Positions 7,523 through 11,107 of a stretch of DNA of 11,107 nucleotides are shown here, in pieces. Made by a program: the position numbers and the translations under genes. The notes beneath the pieces were generated by a model. The model was not told the DNA's origin. It saw only the letters and a list, made by a program, of their open reading frames with translations, and made no database searches. Numbering within the stretch: position 1 is the stretch's first letter; every line of letters starts with the position of its first letter. The stretch spans positions 1 to 11,107 of the forward strand of contig DATJUF010000058.1 of NCBI GenBank assembly GCA_035502655.1, read 5' to 3'. This DNA comes from DATJUF01 sp035502655 (GTDB lineage: Bacteria > Desulfobacterota > Binatia > Binatales > Binataceae).

Positions 7523-8743
7523 TTAGTAAATGACTTTCTCTTCCATCAATGAGGTGATTTCGGCATCGGAGAGGCCGAGAAGGCCGCCGAAGATTTCGCG
7601 GTTGTGCTGGCCGACGTCGGGCGGATAGGAATAGTTCAATTGCGGGACGTTGCGCATTTTGACTGGCATGCCTGGGAGAATCCGCTCGCCAACCTCGTGA
7701 TGGTTCATCTTCCAGAAGTAGCCCCATTCCTTAAGATGAGGATCATCGTGAAGTTCAACGCTGTCGAGGACAGGGCCGGCGGCGACACCAGCCGCCTGTA
7801 GACGATTAGCCAGTTCGATATGCTCGAAGCCGCGCGTCCATTCGGCGAGATGCCGATCGATTTCATCGGCATGGGTCAGGCGGCCGAACTGATCGGCAAA
7901 GCGGGCGTCGCCGGCCCATGTGGGATTACCCATCAGGTTTTTGAGGGCTGTCCACTCGGAATCATTGGCGACGGCGATAGCGATCCATTTGTCATAACCG
8001 GCGCAGGGATAGGTGTTGTGCGGCGCCATCGCGGCGTCGCGATTGCCGAGTTGTCGGCGGTCATGGCCGTTCATGAAATAGTCCATGTACCATTCATGCA
8101 TCTGGCCGATGACGGTCTCGCCCATGCTGGCGTCGATCCATTGGCCCTCGCCGGTGCGGTTGCGATGGCGCAGCGCGGCCAGCGCATGAAAGACGACAGA
8201 AGTGGCAATAGCGTAATCGGGCCAGGTTCCGCCGGTCTGCCGCGGCGGGCCGCCCGGATAGCCCTGGGCGTCGTACATACCGACGAAGCAGCAGGCCATC
8301 GGGCCCCATCCGACCCAGTTCGCAGGATCGAGGCCGGTCTTGCCGAGCAGCGAGACCGAGATCATGACGATATCGGACTTGACGGCGCGGACATCGTCCC
8401 AGGTGAGGCCGAGTTTTTTCGCGGCCGGCGCGGGGAAGCATTCAAGAACGAAATCGCTTTTACGGATGAGATCGTAGGCAAGGTCGCGGCCGCGCGGAAT
8501 CGACAGGTTCAGGTTGATGGCCTTCTTGCCATAGTTGAGCGCGTGAAAATAGCCGTTGCGATTGGGGCCGGGGATACGATCGGCCATCCCGGCTGGATTG
8601 GTGCGGCCGATATCGATGTAAACGTTGGATTCAACCTTGATCACCTCGGCGCCCATCGTGGCGAGCCATTGGGCGATTTGGGGGCCGTTGATAATCCAAC
8701 TGAAGTCGGCAACGCGGATTCCTTCGAGCGGGAGCCGGGACAT
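7523..8743 (-). CDS. CaiB/BaiF family (class III) CoA-transferase, subunit with catalytic Asp
   Basis: A 406-residue protein of the family III CoA-transferases, which move CoA between carboxylic acids through an aspartyl anhydride. Landmarks: PLEGIRVADFSWIINGPQIA at 5-24, MGAEVIKVES at 30-39, NYGKKAINLNL at 70-80, the loop FVLECFPAPAAKKLGL at 98-113, and the region GGTWPDYAIATSVVFHALAAL at 171-191, where Asp176 sits at the place of the catalytic aspartate. RTGEGQWIDASMGE at 196-209 is the usual signature after it. The C-terminal part has GVAAGPVLDSVELHDDPHL at 319-337. It is second in a two-gene operon, 12 bp after the stop of the upstream CoA-transferase, with GGAGGA at 8749-8754 five bases before its ATG. 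The gene order suggests a heteromeric enzyme, as known for the benzylsuccinate CoA-transferase pair (BbsE/BbsF), but the substrate is unknown. Confidence 0.9.
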   Translation of the reverse strand: MSRLPLEGIRVADFSWIINGPQIAQWLATMGAEVIKVESNVYIDIGRTNPAGMADRIPGPNRNGYFHALNYGKKAINLNLSIPRGRDLAYDLIRKSDFVLECFPAPAAKKLGLTWDDVRAVKSDIVMISVSLLGKTGLDPANWVGWGPMACCFVGMYDAQGYPGGPPRQTGGTWPDYAIATSVVFHALAALRHRNRTGEGQWIDASMGETVIGQMHEWYMDYFMNGHDRRQLGNRDAAMAPHNTYPCAGYDKWIAIAVANDSEWTALKNLMGNPTWAGDARFADQFGRLTHADEIDRHLAEWTRGFEHIELANRLQAAGVAAGPVLDSVELHDDPHLKEWGYFWKMNHHEVGERILPGMPVKMRNVPQLNYSYPPDVGQHNREIFGGLLGLSDAEITSLMEEKVIY

Positions 8744-8755
8744 AGCGGTCCTCCA

Positions 8756-9973
8756 TTAGATTACGCCAGCCGCGCGCAGGGCCTGCTGGTCTTCGAGTGA
8801 GTAGCCGAGGCGCGCGAGAATGGCGCCGTTGTGCTCGCCGAGCAGAGGGGCGCGCGAGGAACTGACGGGCGTGCCGGTCATCTGGACGAGTGCGCGCGGG
8901 TACTCGAAACGTCCGGCGATCGGATGGTCAATGGTGACAAAGGCGTCGCGGGCGCGCAGATGTGGATGATTGGCGGCCTGCCCAACGGTGTAGACTGGAC
9001 CAATCGTCAGCCCGAGGCGCTGGCCTTCGCGCACCAGGTAATCGGTGTCATATTTCAGGAGATGCTCGCGAATCATTGGGCGGAGCGCGTCATCGTATTG
9101 ATGGCGCCCGGCGAGATCGTTGAAAAGCTCGGAATCGAGCTCAGGCGGATCGCCGAGCAGTTTTTTTAATGCGACCCAATGGGCGTCTGCTGCCCATAGT
9201 GTATAGACGTAGCCGTCTTTGCAGGGGAGCGGTTCCATCCCGCCGGAGCTTTTGGCGCGCTCGCGGCTGAAGGGTGAGCGCAAATAGGTCAGCGGCGCCA
9301 TTTCGAGCTTGGCGGTGTTGACGACGGCCTGCCAACAGGGAACGTCAAGCCAATCGCCACGCCCTGTCGCATCGCGATTGAAGAGGGCGAACATCGCAGC
9401 GGCGGCCGCATTGGCCGCACCCATCATTTCGGCGGCGTGGCCGGGGGCGCGCAGCGGATTTTCACGCTCGACGTCTGCGACCATGGTCGGGGTGTTATAG
9501 CCCGTGAGACTCATGGCAAACTCAATCAGGTCGGCACCTTTCCAATCACGGTAAGGGCCGGCCTGACCGAAGGCGGAAATTGAGACCATGATCAGGCGTG
9601 GATTCAGTGCGTTTAACGCGTCGTAGCCAAGGCCGAGGCTCGCCATCAAGCCGGGTGGGTGATTCTCGATGAGGATGTCGGCGTCCGCAGCGAGCCTGCG
9701 GAAGATTTCAGCGCCGCTGGGCGTCGTGGGATTGAGCGTCAGGCTATGTTTGCCGGTGTTGAGATAGAGATATGAGCCGCTTTTCTCAGGATGAGGCTCG
9801 CCGCCGGCGAAGGGCGGATGGCGGCGAATAGGGTCACCGCCATTCGGCGATTCGATTTTGATGACCTGGGCGCCCATGCCGGCGAACATCTTGCCGCACA
9901 TCGGACCGGAGAGCATTTCGGCGAATTCAAGGACCTTAAGGTCGTCGAGGGCTTGGGTCGGTCGGGCGGACAA
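8756..9973 (-). CDS. CaiB/BaiF family (class III) CoA-transferase, subunit with Glu at the catalytic position
   Basis: A 405-residue family III CoA-transferase, first gene of the minus-strand pair. Landmarks: LDDLKVLEFAEMLSGPMCGKM at 9-29, MGAQVIKIESPNGGDPIR at 33-50, LNTGKHSLTL at 71-80, ILIENHPPGLMASLGLGY at 100-117, ISAFGQAGPYRDWKGADL at 132-149, and DATGRGDWLDV at 201-211. The segment before that reads PLRAPGHAAEMMGA, so Glu182 stands where many relatives have the catalytic Asp. Related proteins with H-x-A-E in this place are common in my memory, so this may be a subfamily trait and not a defect. The start is a TTG at 9973 behind an AGGAGGTG site; no ATG lies nearby in frame with better placement. 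The ORF is intact, so activity as a partner or an independent enzyme cannot be excluded. Confidence 0.88.
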   Translation of the reverse strand: MSARPTQALDDLKVLEFAEMLSGPMCGKMFAGMGAQVIKIESPNGGDPIRRHPPFAGGEPHPEKSGSYLYLNTGKHSLTLNPTTPSGAEIFRRLAADADILIENHPPGLMASLGLGYDALNALNPRLIMVSISAFGQAGPYRDWKGADLIEFAMSLTGYNTPTMVADVERENPLRAPGHAAEMMGAANAAAAAMFALFNRDATGRGDWLDVPCWQAVVNTAKLEMAPLTYLRSPFSRERAKSSGGMEPLPCKDGYVYTLWAADAHWVALKKLLGDPPELDSELFNDLAGRHQYDDALRPMIREHLLKYDTDYLVREGQRLGLTIGPVYTVGQAANHPHLRARDAFVTIDHPIAGRFEYPRALVQMTGTPVSSSRAPLLGEHNGAILARLGYSLEDQQALRAAGVI

Positions 9974-9988
9974 GCGCTGTCACCTCCT
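9971..9988 (-). promoter_or_regulatory. Strong Shine-Dalgarno paired with a TTG start codon
   Basis: On the minus strand AGGAGGTG occupies 9988-9981 and is followed by seven bases (ACAGCGC) and TTG at 9973-9971. The site continues as AGGAGGTGA, an extended match to the anti-Shine-Dalgarno end of 16S rRNA. It decides the start of the first CoA-transferase gene: a strong site compensating for a weak start codon. Confidence 0.75.
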
Positions 9989-10007
9989 GCGGGAGTTGCG
10001 GCGGTGA

Positions 10008-10013
10008 ACTATA
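10008..10013 (-). promoter_or_regulatory. Candidate -10 box for the CoA-transferase operon
   Basis: On the minus strand TATAGT (five of six to the consensus) lies 35 bases upstream of the TTG start. I found no good -35 hexamer at 16-18 bases, so an activator or alternative sigma factor would be needed if the site is real. Confidence 0.25.
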
Positions 10014-10148
10014 GCGCAATCGTGGAAATAGGCGAGAATCGTAAGCATGGAGTGCAAGGCCGGTGATGGATTAAAGCTCCATTTTGGTTGAGTATGAGTT
10101 GGTAATCATCCTTCGAATCGGTTGAGAGAATCGGGTATTGGGGGATGC

Positions 10149-10162
10149 GTGTGAGCTTACAC
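10149..10162. promoter_or_regulatory. 14-bp imperfect dyad upstream of the SDR gene (possible operator)
   Basis: GTGTGAGCTTACAC is self-complementary at 12 of 14 positions, with AGCT at its centre and GTGT/ACAC ends. It lies 23 bp before the SDR start in the 212-bp region between divergent genes, a usual place for a TetR- or GntR-type operator. No regulator gene lies directly beside it in this window. Confidence 0.35.
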
Positions 10163-10185
10163 CTGAAACAGGGAGAGAAGGGAAA

Positions 10186-10977
10186 ATGGCGCAAGGGAGA
10201 ATTGCTGACCGGGTAGCTGTGATCACCGGTGGCGGGTCGGGGATCGGCAAGGCGACGGCAGAATTGTTCGCGCAGGAAGGGGCCAAAGTGGTAATCGGCG
10301 ACCTGCCGGCCAGCGGCGGCGAGACCGTGGCGAAATCAATCGGCGGGCTATTCGTGCCGACTGATGTGAGCGAACCCAAGCAAGTCGAGAAGCTGATAAA
10401 AACGGCGTGCGAGAAACTCGGCGCGCTGGATATCATGTTCAACAACGCAGGAATCGGAATCGTCTCCCCGCTGCTCGCGACGACAGAGGAGATTTATGCG
10501 AAGACACTTCGAGTCGACCTCGATGGGGTCTATTGGGGCCTCAGGTTTGCTGGAGAGGTGATGGTCCATCAGCGGCATGGCGCGATCGTCAATACGGCGT
10601 CGGTTGCGGGGATTCGGGGCAGTGAGGGACTGTCTGCATACAATGCGGCCAAGCATGGCGTGGTCGGGCTGACGCGTAACGCTGCGCTCGAATTCGCACC
10701 GTCAGGAGTGCGCGTCAACTGTATCTGTCCCGGTGTAATTGACACACCGCTGGTGGCACGTGCATTCGGGAGCAGCGAGGAGATACGCGAGACGATGCAT
10801 CGTTTCCATCCACTCGGGCGGATGGGGAAGCCGGAAGAAATCGCGCGCTGCGTGCTATTCCTGGCATCCGATGATGCCTCATTCGTGACCGGTCATGCGC
10901 TGGTAGTGGACGGCGGCCTGTCGGCCGGTACTGGCAGCAATACCAGCTCGTTCACGCTTGGCGATGGGCGTCAATAA
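10186..10977 (+). CDS. Classical SDR family NAD-dependent dehydrogenase/reductase
   Basis: A 263-residue classical short-chain dehydrogenase, a cytoplasmic Rossmann-fold enzyme interconverting an alcohol and a ketone. From ATG 10186: nucleotide-binding TGGGSGIG at 14-21; Asp39 at the end of strand 2, which favours NAD(H) over NADP(H); TD at 59-60; NNAG at 86-89; catalytic Ser139 in NTASVAG; the YxxxK pair Tyr152/Lys156 in AYNAAK; then CPGVIDTP at 181-188 and the C-terminal FVTGHALVVDGG. At position 111 the sequence is RVDLDG, with Asp where the catalytic-tetrad Asn usually sits. I chose ATG 10186 over the upstream TTG at 10138 because GGGAGAGAAGGG lies directly before it and the protein starts at the usual distance from the Gly motif. 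Divergent from the CoA-transferase pair; the rhodanese-like gene follows 65 bp after the stop. The substrate is unknown. Confidence 0.92.
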   Translation: MAQGRIADRVAVITGGGSGIGKATAELFAQEGAKVVIGDLPASGGETVAKSIGGLFVPTDVSEPKQVEKLIKTACEKLGALDIMFNNAGIGIVSPLLATTEEIYAKTLRVDLDGVYWGLRFAGEVMVHQRHGAIVNTASVAGIRGSEGLSAYNAAKHGVVGLTRNAALEFAPSGVRVNCICPGVIDTPLVARAFGSSEEIRETMHRFHPLGRMGKPEEIARCVLFLASDDASFVTGHALVVDGGLSAGTGSNTSSFTLGDGRQ

Positions 10978-11042
10978 TGAATAGGAAAATGGTGCACCTT
11001 CGATAGCGGTGTGCTCAGCAACTCTCAGTGAGGTAAACGCTG

Positions 11043-11107
11043 ATGGCGCTCAAACTCAAAAAGAGTGTCAAGGAATTGGTGGCGGAGGCGAATGCGGAGA
11101 TCGAAGC
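11043..11107 (+). CDS. Small rhodanese-like domain protein (partial, N-terminal 21 residues)
   Basis: From ATG 11043 the reading frame runs to the window edge as MALKLKKSVKELVAEANAEI and a further residue. This leader, KLKKSVxELVxEAxAEIE, is one I know from short single-domain rhodanese-like proteins, in which the sulfurtransferase domain starts soon after. The catalytic Cys loop would be beyond the edge, so activity cannot be judged. A GAGGT at 11030-11034 gives a good ribosome site eight bases upstream. It lies 65 bp after the SDR gene on the same strand, with no terminator seen between, so co-transcription is likely. Confidence 0.6.
   Translation, partial: MALKLKKSVKELVAEANAEIE

Noticed and set aside
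7820..8800. Long plus-strand ORF (326 codons) opposite the second CoA-transferase
   Set aside because: Antisense to a well-supported CaiB/BaiF gene. Its composition reflects the complementary codons, and it ends inside the neighbouring gene.

Overview
The window looks like chromosomal DNA from an uncultured, moderately GC-rich Gram-negative bacterium. A TonB-dependent outer-membrane receptor implies an outer membrane. The other genes (an F420/flavin luciferase-like oxidoreductase, two class III CoA-transferases, an NAD-type SDR and a small rhodanese-like protein) are a mix common in soil lineages such as Binatota, Acidobacteriota or former deltaproteobacterial groups. This lineage guess is inference only. 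I see no rRNA, tRNA, CRISPR array, insertion sequence, phage gene or attachment site.

Left part (1-2301): the N-terminal part of a DUF4239 membrane protein reads leftward off the edge. It is divergent from a luciferase-like monooxygenase-family gene, which is followed by a PadR-type regulator whose start codon overlaps a perfect 14-bp palindrome (probable autoregulatory operator).

Middle part (2302-7522): a hairpin-containing spacer carries a promoter-like pair. A TonB-dependent receptor with an N-terminal carboxypeptidase-regulatory-like domain follows, and 32 bp later a six-helix DUF998-like membrane protein, probably in one transcription unit. After a gene-poor spacer a stand-alone family 2 glycosyltransferase lies on the minus strand, followed by another gene-poor spacer of about 450 bp.

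Right part (7523-11107): two non-identical CaiB/BaiF CoA-transferases form a tight two-gene minus-strand operon, 12 bp apart. The upstream one starts with TTG behind a very strong Shine-Dalgarno and has Glu where the family usually has its catalytic Asp; the downstream one keeps Asp. Divergent from them, across 212 bp holding a 14-bp imperfect dyad, is an SDR dehydrogenase, then the start of a small rhodanese-like gene that runs off the right edge. The right block plausibly activates an organic acid as a CoA thioester and oxidises an alcohol in the same or a related catabolic route; the substrate cannot be read from sequence.

I found nothing that is clearly a new system. The most checkable oddities are the Asp/Glu asymmetry of the CoA-transferase pair, the palindrome over the padR start codon, and the apparent lack of Shine-Dalgarno sites on the padR, receptor and DUF998 genes compared with strong ones on the right-hand genes.
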